The translations under genes and the position numbers were made by a program. Below the pieces are notes generated by a model that ran no database searches, had not been told where the DNA came from, and saw only the letters and a program-made list of their open reading frames with translations. From assembly GCA_947503555.1 (NCBI GenBank), contig CANNEE010000002.1:62001-126000 (forward strand): DNA of 64,000 nt, written 5' to 3'. Numbering within the stretch: position 1 is the first letter of the stretch; each line of letters begins with the position of its first letter. This stretch comes from an uncultured Shewanella sp. Lineage in GTDB: Bacteria; Pseudomonadota; Gammaproteobacteria; Enterobacterales; Shewanellaceae. Positions 1 to 8,459 of the stretch are shown one piece after another.

Positions 1-1
1 T

Positions 2-1678
2 AACTTCGGACATAACCTCTATGAAGGTATCAATATGTCTGAAACCCGCAACCTGATGAAAGCTCAAACCCAGGGCGGCGCTAAGCTGGTGGTGTTTGAG
101 CCAAGATTCTCTATCGTTGCCGATAAAGCCGATGAGTGGCATGCGATTCGACCCGGGACTGATGTGGCGATAGCCTTGGCATTGGCCAATGTGATCATTA
201 ACGAAGATCTACATGACAAAGCCTTTATCAAGCAATATGTGGAAGGCTTTGATGAATATGCCAAAGAGGTAAGCCAATACACCCCTGAGTGGGCCGAGGC
301 GATTACCGATATTTCCGCCAAAGATATTCGCCGTATCGCTCTTGAGTTTGCCGCTCAGGCGCCTAAGGCTATCGCCGATTACGGTCATAGAGCGACCTAT
401 ACGCCTGAAGAGTTTGAGATGCGTCGCGCCATCTTTGCCCTGAATGTGCTCGTGGGAAATATTGAGCGCAAAGGCGGTTTATATTTAGGCAAGAAAGCGA
501 AAACCTATAACAAATTTGCTGGTGAAACCGTTGCACCAGTGCTGGCTAAGCCAGGTGTGAAAGGCATGCCTAAGCCAAGTGCGCCGCGTATCGATCAAAG
601 CGATAAGCAGTACACCATGGTGTGGAAGAACGGCGGTATCTACCAGAGTGTGTTAGAAGCGGCACTTGAGAAAAAGCCTTATCCAATTAAGGGCTGGGTA
701 ATGTGCCGTACTAACCCTATGCAGACCATGACAGATAGAGCCAAGGTGTTGGCTAGCTTGCAGAAGATGGAATTCATCGTTTGCTGTGATGTGTATGTCA
801 GTGAAACTGCAGCCTATGCCGATCTCATTCTACCTGAGTCCACTTACCTTGAGCGAGATGAAGAGATTGCGGATAAGTCGGGTAAGAGCCCAGCTTATTA
901 TGTTCGTCAGCGAGTGGTGGAAACCATAGGTGATACTAAGCCTTCGTGGATGATCTTTAAAGAAGCCGCAGAAGCCATGGGATTAGGTGAGTTTTATCCA
1001 TGGGAGAATATGGAGACCCTGCAGTTTGCTCAATTAAATCGTGATGCCAAAGCCCTTAGCAATATCAAAGAGAAAGGCTTTGTTAGTTACGGCAAACCAT
1101 TGCTGCTACGTGAGCCCGAGATGGTGAAAGCTTTCACCGACCAATACCCTAATGCCAAACCTGTTGATGCTGATGGTACCTATAGTAGTCAGCTTAAGTT
1201 TAAAACCCCAACCGGCAAGATCGAGCTGAGCTCTGCCAAAGTGGAGTCTTTTGCGCCTGGACGCGGGGTTATTCGCTATCGCCCTGCGGTGTTGAAGCAA
1301 AAAGATGAGCTCTATTTTATTCAAGGCAAGGTGTCGGTGCATACCAATGGTGCGACTCATAATGTGCCTATGCTGGCCAACTTGATGTCTGATAATGGCC
1401 TATGGATCCACCCTGTGACCGCTGGCAAGCTCGGCATTCAAACCGGCGATACTATTCGCATTACTAGCAGTGTAGGTAGTGAAGTCGGCAGCGCTCTGGT
1501 CACGCCAGGTATTCGCCAAGATACGGTATTTGCTTATATGGGCTTTGGCTCCAAGAACAAAGAGCTATCTCGAGCCACTGGTAAAGGGATCCACTGCGGC
1601 AACCTATTACCCGATAAGACGGCCCCTGTGGTTGGAATGAACTTGCACACCACAGGTGTCACGATAGAAAAGGTATAG
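2..1678 (+). CDS. psrA: Molybdopterin-dependent polysulfide/thiosulfate reductase catalytic subunit, 5'-truncated by the window
   Basis: This is the C-terminal ~558 residues of a DMSO-reductase-family molybdoenzyme. The frame is already open at base 2 (N-F-G-H-N-L-Y-E-G before the first ATG at 35), so the ATG at 35 is internal and the true start, Tat signal and [4Fe-4S] region lie upstream of the window. Visible parts are the cofactor-binding core (VMCRTNPMQTM, LILPESTYLERDEE) and the C-terminal molybdopterin-dinucleotide domain (VHTNGATHNVPM, GIQTGDTIRI). Family knowledge: such periplasmic subunits reduce polysulfide or thiosulfate with electrons from a membrane quinol oxidase subunit. The two genes that follow, an iron-sulfur protein and an NrfD-type membrane protein, complete the PsrABC/PhsABC pattern. 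Polysulfide, thiosulfate and tetrathionate cannot be told apart from this fragment. Confidence 0.85.
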   Translation, partial: NFGHNLYEGINMSETRNLMKAQTQGGAKLVVFEPRFSIVADKADEWHAIRPGTDVAIALALANVIINEDLHDKAFIKQYVEGFDEYAKEVSQYTPEWAEAITDISAKDIRRIALEFAAQAPKAIADYGHRATYTPEEFEMRRAIFALNVLVGNIERKGGLYLGKKAKTYNKFAGETVAPVLAKPGVKGMPKPSAPRIDQSDKQYTMVWKNGGIYQSVLEAALEKKPYPIKGWVMCRTNPMQTMTDRAKVLASLQKMEFIVCCDVYVSETAAYADLILPESTYLERDEEIADKSGKSPAYYVRQRVVETIGDTKPSWMIFKEAAEAMGLGEFYPWENMETLQFAQLNRDAKALSNIKEKGFVSYGKPLLLREPEMVKAFTDQYPNAKPVDADGTYSSQLKFKTPTGKIELSSAKVESFAPGRGVIRYRPAVLKQKDELYFIQGKVSVHTNGATHNVPMLANLMSDNGLWIHPVTAGKLGIQTGDTIRITSSVGSEVGSALVTPGIRQDTVFAYMGFGSKNKELSRATGKGIHCGNLLPDKTAPVVGMNLHTTGVTIEKV

Positions 1679-1690
1679 GGGGAAGCCATT

Positions 1691-2257
1691 ATGAGTAAAC
1701 GTTATGTGATGGTACACGATGAGAATAAGTGTATCGGTTGCCAAGCTTGTAATGTAGCTTGTCGCAGCGAAAACCAAGTGCCAGAAGGTGTCACTCGACT
1801 ACAAGTGCGAGTCGAAGGCCCCTATGGCGATGCGCCTAATTTGCACTTTAAGTACCACAGGGTGTCGTGTCAGCAGTGTGAAGATGCGCCTTGTGTCAAA
1901 GTCTGCCCGACTGGTGCAGCCTATGTGGGCGAAGATGGCATTATCACCATCAAGCAGGAGAAATGTGTCGGCTGTAACTACTGTGTTGCTGCCTGTCCTT
2001 ATCGCGTGCGCTTTATCAACCCTGAAACCAAAGCCGCAGATAAGTGTAACTTCTGTAAGGACACTCGCCTTGCAAGGGGCGAACAGCCAGCTTGTGTCAG
2101 CGTTTGTCCAACCGATGCATTGACCTTTGGTGATGCCAATGACCCACGGTCTGAAGTATCTCAACTGCTCAATACCAAAGTGAGTTATCAGGATAAAACT
2201 CATCTTGGCACTAAGCCTAGGATATATCGGATTCCGACTAGAAGAGGGGAGATCTAA
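1691..2257 (+). CDS. psrB: Four-cluster ferredoxin-type electron transfer subunit (PsrB/PhsB)
   Basis: A 188-aa protein with sixteen cysteines in four [4Fe-4S] groups: C14/17/20/24, C60/63/68/72, C92/95/98/102 and C119/122/135/139. This is the arrangement of the DmsB/NrfC/PsrB family. It carries electrons from the membrane anchor to the molybdenum subunit on the periplasmic face. It has no signal peptide, as expected if it is exported piggy-back with a Tat-targeted catalytic subunit. It starts 12 nt after psrA behind a strong GGGGG-A-A purine stretch and ends 2 nt before psrC, so the three genes form one operon. Confidence 0.92.
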   Translation: MSKRYVMVHDENKCIGCQACNVACRSENQVPEGVTRLQVRVEGPYGDAPNLHFKYHRVSCQQCEDAPCVKVCPTGAAYVGEDGIITIKQEKCVGCNYCVAACPYRVRFINPETKAADKCNFCKDTRLARGEQPACVSVCPTDALTFGDANDPRSEVSQLLNTKVSYQDKTHLGTKPRIYRIPTRRGEI

Positions 2258-2259
2258 TT

Positions 2260-3204
2260 ATGAACAATATCTGGGGTGATATGGTGCAATATCAAGGGAT
2301 AACCTGGCATTGGATAATTGCGGTTTACCTTTTCTTGGCCGGATTATCGGCGGGTAGTTTGCTTATCGGTATCGCTATGCGTTGGATAAACCAATCTGAG
2401 CAACACTATGAAGTGCCGACTTTAAAAGCGGCGGCTGTGATCGGCCCAGTTGCTATCTGTCTTGGTTTGGCTTGTCTTATTTTTGACTTAACTAAGCCGA
2501 TGGACTTTTGGTTAATTCTGATTAACTACAACTTCCAGTCTGTGATGGCAATTGGGGTATTAGCGCTGCTTCTCTATACGCCACTGGCCTTTGCCTATGC
2601 GCTGATTGTACTCGCCGATGACTTAAAAGCATGGGGTCTAGGCTTTCTATCGCCAATATCTGCTGTGCTAACTCCTATGCGTAAGCTGATCGAGGTACTG
2701 CTGTTTGTATTGGCGATTGGCGTGGGGGCTTATACTGGCTTTTTAATCTCGGCGATGAATGCTTACCCTATGCTCAATACTGCTGTGTTACCTGCACTCT
2801 TCTTAGTTTCTGGGTTATCGGCAGGCGCGGCGGCAAACTCATTACTGGCGTTAGTGATGTTCAATGCTGGTACTAAGGACAAAGATCTGGGTCGTATTCA
2901 TGGTATCGAGTTACCCGTTATGACGATTGAAGTGCTGTTTCTAGTCATGCTGTTTAGCGCGCTTTACTTTAAAGGCGGCGCAGCTGCGGCAGCCCTAGTC
3001 TCGCTCAGTGCTGGTATATGGGCTAATGTGTTCTGGGTCGGTGTGGTTGGTATCGGCTTTGGTATCCCTTTGCTATTTATGCTATTACCTGCCGCGACGA
3101 GACATACTAAAGGCGCCATGTTAACGATTGCTTGCTCAAGCTTAATAGGAGTATTAGCACTGCGTCACTTTATCGTATACGCGGGCCAATCCTATATGAG
3201 CTAA
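2260..3204 (+). CDS. psrC: NrfD/PsrC-type polytopic quinol-interacting membrane subunit
   Basis: A 314-aa, very hydrophobic protein with about eight predicted transmembrane segments. It begins with GITWHWIIAVYLFLAGLSAG, characteristic of the NrfD/PsrC family. In that family the subunit anchors the complex in the inner membrane and oxidises menaquinol, passing electrons to the PsrB-like protein. It begins 2 nt after psrB, and the operon ends at the terminator 3231-3264. Together with its neighbours it supports a respiratory sulfur-compound reductase; the exact electron acceptor is not decided by this subunit. Confidence 0.9.
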   Translation: MNNIWGDMVQYQGITWHWIIAVYLFLAGLSAGSLLIGIAMRWINQSEQHYEVPTLKAAAVIGPVAICLGLACLIFDLTKPMDFWLILINYNFQSVMAIGVLALLLYTPLAFAYALIVLADDLKAWGLGFLSPISAVLTPMRKLIEVLLFVLAIGVGAYTGFLISAMNAYPMLNTAVLPALFLVSGLSAGAAANSLLALVMFNAGTKDKDLGRIHGIELPVMTIEVLFLVMLFSALYFKGGAAAAALVSLSAGIWANVFWVGVVGIGFGIPLLFMLLPAATRHTKGAMLTIACSSLIGVLALRHFIVYAGQSYMS

Positions 3205-3230
3205 TCACTGAGTTTTACTCGTTATGTTAC

Positions 3231-3264
3231 AAAAAGATCTCGATCAATATCGGGATCTTTTTTT
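3231..3264 (+). terminator. Rho-independent terminator of the psr operon
   Basis: The stem AAAAAGATCTCGAT / ATCGGGATCTTTTT has a CAAT loop and one T-G wobble and runs into seven T residues. It starts 27 nt after the psrC stop. Confidence 0.85.
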
Positions 3265-3324
3265 GTGATCTCGTTAGTCGATTTTTAGCTTGGCGAAATA
3301 GCTTCTTTAGTTCATAATCTTTAG

Positions 3325-3339
3325 TGATAATCATTATCA
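3325..3339. promoter_or_regulatory. Fur box, exact 7-1-7 inverted repeat
   Basis: TGATAAT-C-ATTATCA is an exact match to the 7-1-7 core of the Fur operator. It lies 38 nt before the ATG of the following gene. The neighbouring TATCATCAAG could extend it into a second, weaker overlapping unit. It predicts iron-repressed expression of the gene at 3377. Confidence 0.8.
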
Positions 3340-3376
3340 TCAAGTGCTAAGTCGTCGATGAACATATGGAGTGAAT

Positions 3377-3904
3377 ATGTCCAAGCAGCTAGTGAGTGAA
3401 GCGAGTCTAAGTCAACCTTTTGTTGAGGGAGACTTCTCTTTACTAAATAAGGCTGAGCGTAAGCAGATTAAAAAGCACTTGAAGCAGTTACATAAATTAC
3501 AAAAAAAGTCTGCTAAACAATTAAAGAAGTTAAATAAGCTTAAGCGCAAGGCGAGCCATACCTTAGATTTGGTGGTTTCTGCTGAGCAGCAAGTGAATTC
3601 ATTATCAAAAAAAATTAGCTCTCAAGTTAATACTTCTTCGCAATTAGCCGAGTTCAATTCTCCAAAACGGACTATTTCTAGTGCTATTGATGATCTGAAT
3701 ATTGATACTGATATTGGAATATCAGATCAGCCAAAAAAGCATAAAAAATTATCCAAAGTTAATAAGTTAACTCCAAGTTGGTCTCATCAATCTTCCAGTG
3801 CTATTGAGTTTGCACGCACGCCACTAAAGGCGAGTCCTTGCAAGAAATGCCCAGCTAAAGCGGGTGGCTTCTGCAAATGTGCTATTTCAAAAATGAAAAT
3901 GTAG
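3377..3904 (+). CDS. Unknown lysine-rich protein with C-terminal CX2CX7CXC motif, Fur-boxed
   Basis: I do not recognise this family. The ATG at 3377 is preferred over the in-frame GTG at 3371 because GGAG at 3368-3371 is correctly spaced for it; this gives 175 aa. Residues ~20-85 are very Lys/Leu rich (KQIKKHLKQLHKLQKKSAKQ) and look helical or coiled-coil. The middle is low-complexity Ser/Thr/Lys. The last ~22 residues carry CKKCPAKAGGFCKC, four cysteines in a CX2CX7CXC pattern that could bind a metal or Fe-S centre. There is no signal peptide or membrane segment. The perfect Fur box just upstream implies a role under iron limitation. The gene stands alone after the psr terminator. Confidence 0.75.
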   Translation: MSKQLVSEASLSQPFVEGDFSLLNKAERKQIKKHLKQLHKLQKKSAKQLKKLNKLKRKASHTLDLVVSAEQQVNSLSKKISSQVNTSSQLAEFNSPKRTISSAIDDLNIDTDIGISDQPKKHKKLSKVNKLTPSWSHQSSSAIEFARTPLKASPCKKCPAKAGGFCKCAISKMKM

Positions 3905-4195
3905 TTGGGTTTATTGTTGGATCTAATGATATCTAAGGGATCCAAAACCGATTAAACTGATCCTGTCTCTTATAAAGCAATAAGTTATAAAATTTAGCTT
4001 ACTTTAACCCTGTTTTATTACCGCTATTTTTTAGTCCTTGCTATATGAAAACTAATGCGATAGGGAGCGACTGATTATTCAAAAGCATCAAGTAAATGGC
4101 GGTTTTTATAAGAAAAAGCATGATTGTATATCTTTTTCTACTTAATTAAATAGGTTATTATCTAATCTGGTTGCCTCTTATATTTGAGGTTTTTG

Positions 4196-4225
4196 GCCCC
4201 TGCATTTATGTAGGGGCTTTTTTTT
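4196..4225 (+). terminator. Strong orphan terminator ~290 nt beyond the nearest stop codon
   Basis: GCCCCT-GCAT-TT-ATGT-AGGGGC followed by eight T residues. A smaller CCTC/GAGG hairpin precedes it at about 4173-4188. It lies far from the stop at 3904, with no open frame between. It may end a long 3' UTR of the upstream gene or a separate small RNA. Confidence 0.8.
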
Positions 4226-4248
4226 AGCGTTTTCTAAATTATATTTTT

Positions 4249-4315
4249 GATCTCACTTGATCTCACTTGATCTCACTTGATCTCACTTGATCTCACTTGA
4301 TCTCAGCCGATCTCA
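4249..4315. repeat. Tandem 10-bp repeat TCTCACTTGA, about 6.5 copies
   Basis: Five exact copies of TCTCACTTGA (4251-4300) are preceded by GA and followed by one degenerate copy (TCTCAGCCGA) and a final TCTCA. The period equals about one helical turn. The array sits between the orphan terminator and the gene at 4434, about 120 nt upstream of it. No coding frame crosses it. Confidence 0.95.
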
Positions 4316-4433
4316 TAGTGCGACTTAAGTTTTATATTACAGTTGTCCAAGACCTAATTTCTCCTCTTATGAAACTTCTTGTATACACTTGCTGTTGAAG
4401 AATGATTCTAACTTGAAGAGAAAGGGATTTAAG

Positions 4434-5168
4434 ATGATGGAACGTCGCACCTTTATTAAACTTGGCTCGTCAATTTGTGCTTCAGGCGCGCTCGGCTTAC
4501 CTCAACTCATATGTGCTGAAGAAACTTCGGTTACACAACAAGCGATGTCGATAGGAGATAAAACTCGCCTAACTCCGAATGCGCTGTCTTCAATAGGGAT
4601 AGAGTATCCTGTGCAATTGATGTCACCACCTTCTGGTAAAGATGTGTTAGTTACTATGCCGCCAAGGGTTGTTAGAGGCTATAACACTCGTATCTATATC
4701 CATTTTGAACTGCAAGATTATATTGCTGTTTACGATGAGCTGGGTGGCCTTATTGATAAGGTCGTTAATGCTGACTTTGCCCACGGCATCAAAGATTTTG
4801 CTGTAGATGAAGAGCTTGCGCTGATTTATGTGTTGCTTCGAGGTGAAAGCTTGGTAAGGGTGATCAATTTTCAAGGTGAGGTGCTCGATCAGATTGGTGA
4901 ATTTGGAATCGAGCTAGCTGAGCAGCTCAATGGTCCATCGAGTCTCACTTTGGATGCCAATAAACGCCTACATGTGCTTTGTACTGGCTCAAATATGGTA
5001 AAGGTGTATGCCGATACTGGTGCTTACTTGTTTGCATATAGAGCCAGCTTTGCTCGCAAGCCAAGAAGAATGAGAAGTATTGATGGTTTCGAAGTTATTA
5101 CCATCACAACAGGGGATAGACAGCAGCGCAAATGGCTGTTTACTTTGCAAGGTAAACCCGTAAATTAG
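4434..5168 (+). CDS. Tat-signal exported protein, NHL/beta-propeller-like, function unknown
   Basis: The ATG at 4434 (or 4437) follows AAAGGGA and gives about 244 aa. An earlier in-frame start at 4389 would add 15 residues without a ribosome site. The N terminus MMERRTFIKLGSSICASGAL is a twin-arginine signal (RRTFIKLG plus a hydrophobic stretch). The mature part has repeated short beta motifs such as DYIAVYDELGGLIDKV, ALIYVLLRGESLVRVINFQG and RLHVLCTGSNMVKVYADTG, resembling NHL/WD-type propeller blades, though too few for a full propeller. It is probably periplasmic. It lies 26 nt upstream of an oxidoreductase gene and may share its transcript. Confidence 0.7.
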   Translation: MMERRTFIKLGSSICASGALGLPQLICAEETSVTQQAMSIGDKTRLTPNALSSIGIEYPVQLMSPPSGKDVLVTMPPRVVRGYNTRIYIHFELQDYIAVYDELGGLIDKVVNADFAHGIKDFAVDEELALIYVLLRGESLVRVINFQGEVLDQIGEFGIELAEQLNGPSSLTLDANKRLHVLCTGSNMVKVYADTGAYLFAYRASFARKPRRMRSIDGFEVITITTGDRQQRKWLFTLQGKPVN

Positions 5169-5194
5169 TTGGTATACCCTAGAGTAGGAATAGC

Positions 5195-6184
5195 ATGGAT
5201 TATAAGCATATTGATTTCGAGCAGCCTGGAGAGCCTGAAGTGCTGTTTATGACCGAGTCGCCATTACCAAAGCCGCAAGCTGAGCAAGTATTGATCAAAG
5301 TGAGTTATGCTGGGGTGAATGGCCCTGATATCGCTCAACGCAAAGGTTTGTATCCGCCACCTAAAGGTGCGTCATCTATTCTTGGTCTTGAGGTATCTGG
5401 TGAGGTCGTTGCGCTTGGCCAAAATGTGAAAAAGTGGCAAATTGGGCAGCAGGTTTGTGCACTTGTGCCCGGAGGGGGTTATGGTGAGTATGTGCTAACT
5501 CACGCCAACCATTGCCTGCCTATCCCCTATGGAGTTAGTTTGCAGCAAGCAGCTTGTCTTCCTGAAACCTTCTTTACGGTTTGGGGTAACCTGTTTATGC
5601 GAGGGGGTCTTAAGGCTGGGGAGTCTGTGTTAATTCATGGTGGTTCAGGTGGCATTGGCAGCGCCGCTATTGTGCTGGCAAAGTTATTTGGTGCGAGAGT
5701 TTTTACTACCTCGGGCAGTGATGATAAATGTGATTATTGCTTAAGCCTAGGCGCTGATCATGCGCTGAATTACCAACAAGCTTGCTTTGTTGAAAGTGTT
5801 CAATCCTTGACTGAAGGTAAAGGCGTGGATCTGGTTCTCGATCTAGTAGGTGGTGACTATATCAATCGCAATCTCAAGTTATTGGCTTATGATGGCAGGC
5901 TTATCTCAATCGCAATGCAATCTAGCCCTAAAGCCCAAGTCGATATCTTTCGTATTATGACTAAACGTCTAATTTGGACAGGCTCAACATTAAGGCCTCA
6001 ATCCGATGCGGCAAAAACTGAAATTGCCCAAGCCCTGTTGGAGAAAGTCTGGCCCAAGTTTGAAGCTCACCCACAATTGACCCCCCATATTTTTGAGCAA
6101 TTTCCCCTTGAGCAAGCAGCCTTGGCTCATCGATTAATGGAGTCAGGTGGACATAAGGGGAAACTAGTACTCAAAGTGAGTTAA
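5195..6184 (+). CDS. NAD(P)H:quinone oxidoreductase, zinc-less MDR family (PIG3/QOR type)
   Basis: A 329-aa medium-chain dehydrogenase/reductase. The N-terminal GroES-like fold contains VSYAGVNGPDIAQRKGLYPPP and GLEVSGEVVALG. The nucleotide-binding Rossmann half contains LIHGGSGGIGSAAIVLAKLFGA near residue 147. The catalytic zinc ligands of alcohol dehydrogenases are absent, and the YPPPKGASSILGLEVSG pattern matches the TP53I3/PIG3-like quinone oxidoreductases. It is expected to be cytosolic and to reduce quinones or enones with NADPH. It follows the Tat protein by 26 nt; no terminator was found after it. Confidence 0.85.
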   Translation: MDYKHIDFEQPGEPEVLFMTESPLPKPQAEQVLIKVSYAGVNGPDIAQRKGLYPPPKGASSILGLEVSGEVVALGQNVKKWQIGQQVCALVPGGGYGEYVLTHANHCLPIPYGVSLQQAACLPETFFTVWGNLFMRGGLKAGESVLIHGGSGGIGSAAIVLAKLFGARVFTTSGSDDKCDYCLSLGADHALNYQQACFVESVQSLTEGKGVDLVLDLVGGDYINRNLKLLAYDGRLISIAMQSSPKAQVDIFRIMTKRLIWTGSTLRPQSDAAKTEIAQALLEKVWPKFEAHPQLTPHIFEQFPLEQAALAHRLMESGGHKGKLVLKVS

Positions 6185-6894
6185 CTTGGCAGCAACAGGC
6201 GCTAATTGACTCGTCAGCCGTACATTAGCTTGCGTAGGTGGGTAATGGTTACACCTTGTTTTTAGGTCAACAAAGCTGATTTGCTCAAAGGGAGCTATAA
6301 CTATGGAATGTCTGCTTATTCCTTAATCTTTATAGGGATAAGTCGGTAGCATGAGGATTTCTCAGGGTGAAAATTTAGCAGCCTCTAAAACTTGAACGGC
6401 GGAAAATTTATACTAAAGTCGTTAGGGCGTGGTGATCTTTTAAGATTGTTTTTGCAGCAGTTTACAACGTGCTTAAGCAAGGTAGAGCTTGTGCCGTGTA
6501 GTGATTCTACATAAATAAGCGATAACGCAGTAGAAGTGCGTTGTAAACGCTGCCCTTGGGGCGCGACTCAATGACATTTTCTCATTGTTGAACGAGCACT
6601 TACTTAGGTGACTAAGTTTCATCTCGTTCGCTGCGATAAAATGCTATTGACTGAGCGCAAAAACTAATCAGCAAAGATTAACACGCCCTATTAAGTGTGA
6701 TGTTTGTGCAGTTAGCTGAAAATTAATAGCTTGTGAGTTAAAAATTCATAAAAACTGCTATTGATTCTTGGAAACTTTCTGTAAAAATAGCGCTAATTAC
6801 AGCTCCTTTATCTGGAGTTGAATTTAACTAACAACGCGAGCAAAGCGCTCGAACGATTTAATTGTATGTGTTGATTTTAAGGGCATTGGCATAT
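6185..6894. other. Non-coding interval holding a MITE-like element and the leader of the next gene
   Basis: I find no convincing gene here. Bases 6423-6690 are a repeat-like element listed separately. Bases 6691-6894 are the leader of the next gene, with two small hairpins (AGCTCC/GGAGTT near 6800 and CGCGAGC/GCGCTCG near 6835). Confidence 0.6.
6423..6690. mobile_element. MITE-like element, 268 bp, with terminal inverted repeats
   Basis: The outer ends are TAGGGCGTG (6423-6431) and CACGCCCTA (6682-6690). The similarity runs inward through TGATCTTTT versus TAATCTTTG on the other strand. Inside are two further inverted pairs. One is GCAGC(AG)TTTACAACG at 6454-6469 against its complement at 6539-6553. 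The other is a CATTTT...GAACGAG arm near 6571 with CTCGTTCGC...AAAATG near 6630. If the element proper starts at GGGCGTG, it is flanked by TA on both sides, as for TA-targeting transposons. It has no coding capacity. The donor transposase family is unknown. Confidence 0.65.
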
Positions 6895-7308
6895 ATGTAT
6901 AACAACGCAAAAACACAAGTCTGGTACGGTGAGTTAAGGACATCTAGGGGCAACACAGTTGTCATTTATGATAAGCAATTTCCTGAGGCGTCTGCTGGTC
7001 GAGTCTATTTTTATAATACTCAACGTGATGCCATTATTGAGTATGCGGAAGAGATAGTTCAGGCAAACCTTCATGACTTAACCGGTGACGCAGAACAAGC
7101 CGCTATGAAAGAGTTTGGTGCTGCATGGGAAGCTTGTCGTAAAGAGTTTATGAAACAGCATGAAGGCTGGGTTGAAGCGAATACTGCTAAGGCCGCACCA
7201 GCGAAAAAGGCCAAGACAGTGGAGCCAGAGCCTGAAATCGAACCAGAGCCAGATTCAGAATCCCTTGAAGACGATTATGATGATTGGTCAAATGAGATAG
7301 ATAACTAA
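6895..7308 (+). CDS. Conserved hypothetical protein with acidic low-complexity tail
   Basis: The ATG at 6895 gives 137 aa. A TTG at 6862 would extend it by 11 residues but has poorer support. The first ~95 residues look globular (WYGELRTSRGNTVVIYDKQF, AIIEYAEEIVQANLHDL). They are followed by an Ala/Lys linker and a Glu/Asp/Pro-rich tail (EPEPEIEPEPDSESLEDDYD). It is soluble, with no signal peptide. I do not recognise a function. It is a single gene bounded downstream by a two-way terminator. Confidence 0.75.
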   Translation: MYNNAKTQVWYGELRTSRGNTVVIYDKQFPEASAGRVYFYNTQRDAIIEYAEEIVQANLHDLTGDAEQAAMKEFGAAWEACRKEFMKQHEGWVEANTAKAAPAKKAKTVEPEPEIEPEPDSESLEDDYDDWSNEIDN

Positions 7309-7328
7309 TATCGAATCTTCACAGTGAT

Positions 7329-7359
7329 AAAAAACAGCGCTCATTTGAGCGCTGTTTTT
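7329..7359. terminator. Bidirectional terminator between the hypothetical gene and galM
   Basis: The stem AAAAACAGCGCTC / GAGCGCTGTTTTT has an ATTT loop and A/T tracts on both sides. It serves the + strand gene ending at 7308 and the - strand galK-galM operon ending at 7409. Confidence 0.88.
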
Positions 7360-7408
7360 GTATCAGCAGGGCAAGTCCAATTACGTTCGGCTAAAAGGTT
7401 GACGAGCC

Positions 7409-8437
7409 TTAGGCATCCACATCAAACTGATAGCGACTGATATGATGGTATAGCTCACCAGGTTTTAGCCAAGGCTTACCCGGTAACTGAGGCTGATTTG
7501 GGCCGTCTGGTACTTGTTGTGGTTCTAAGCATATGCCTTGGTGTTGTTTTAGCTGTTTGTTGAGCTTACCTTGCACGCCACCAAGGTAATTCGCAGTATA
7601 GAGATGCATACTTGGCTGATTACTATACAAGGTCATCGCGCGGCCGCTTTTAGCACTGCTTAGGCGACCAATTCGCTTAACCGTATTCTCGGGGTTATCG
7701 AGCAGGTAGCAGAGATCTAACCCTTGATTGTTGAGCTCAGGGTTACTCAGTGCCTTGTTTAATCCCTGTGGCACTTGGAAGTCAAATGGACTGCCCTCAC
7801 AGGAGGCGATACCTGTCGGTATTTTTACCTCATCCATAGTTAAGAATTGGGCGGCTTCTAACTCTAGCGCGTGTTGTTCACAACTATCGCTGGAATCAAG
7901 ATTAAAGTAGCTGTGCTGGGTTAAGCTCACAGGACAGACTTGATCGACCGATGCCATCACTTCTACATACAAGTTATTGCCTGCTAAGCGATAATCGAGC
8001 TGAATATTACAGTTTCCAGGAAAACCCATATCACCGTTAGGACTGACTAAGCTTAAGCGCACGCCATCGTTTAAAGCGCCCAAAGTCCATTGTTTTCGAT
8101 GAAAACCTTCGCTGCCGCCATTTAGACAGTTTCCCATAGGATCTGTATTCAATTGGTAGCTTTGCTCGCCATCGGAAAACTGGCCTTTGGCAATACGGTT
8201 GCTATAACGGCCTATCATGGCGCCTAGATAAGCATTTTGGTTTAGGTAGTCATCGGCGTTGTCACAGCCTAAAACCACATTTCCCCTTTCACCATGGCGA
8301 TCCGGAGCCCAGAGTGAGCGAATAATGCCACCTAGACTCAATACTTCGATAGCAAGGGTACCATTATCGACTCTGATCCTATCGATTTGACCGCCACGAG
8401 GGTCCTGCCAAGGTTCAAGAACGCTAAAATGTACCAT
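7409..8437 (-). CDS. galM: Galactose mutarotase (aldose 1-epimerase)
   Basis: 342 aa from the ATG at 8437, which is preceded by AAGGA. The frame stays open upstream into galK, but those residues are not homologous-looking and the start at 8587 is rejected. Family marks are IGRYSNRIAKGQF, the catalytic-histidine region LTQHSYFNL and the catalytic-glutamate region ICLEPQQVPDGPN. The enzyme interconverts alpha- and beta-galactose so that galactokinase receives the alpha anomer. It starts 22 nt after the galK stop and is clearly co-transcribed with it. Confidence 0.93.
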   Translation of the reverse strand: MVHFSVLEPWQDPRGGQIDRIRVDNGTLAIEVLSLGGIIRSLWAPDRHGERGNVVLGCDNADDYLNQNAYLGAMIGRYSNRIAKGQFSDGEQSYQLNTDPMGNCLNGGSEGFHRKQWTLGALNDGVRLSLVSPNGDMGFPGNCNIQLDYRLAGNNLYVEVMASVDQVCPVSLTQHSYFNLDSSDSCEQHALELEAAQFLTMDEVKIPTGIASCEGSPFDFQVPQGLNKALSNPELNNQGLDLCYLLDNPENTVKRIGRLSSAKSGRAMTLYSNQPSMHLYTANYLGGVQGKLNKQLKQHQGICLEPQQVPDGPNQPQLPGKPWLKPGELYHHISRYQFDVDA

Positions 8438-8459
8438 TCGATTTGCTTCCTTATTCGCG

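Noticed and set aside
4249-4315. Possible CRISPR or coding repeat
   Set aside because: The units are contiguous 10-mers without spacers, and no frame runs through them.
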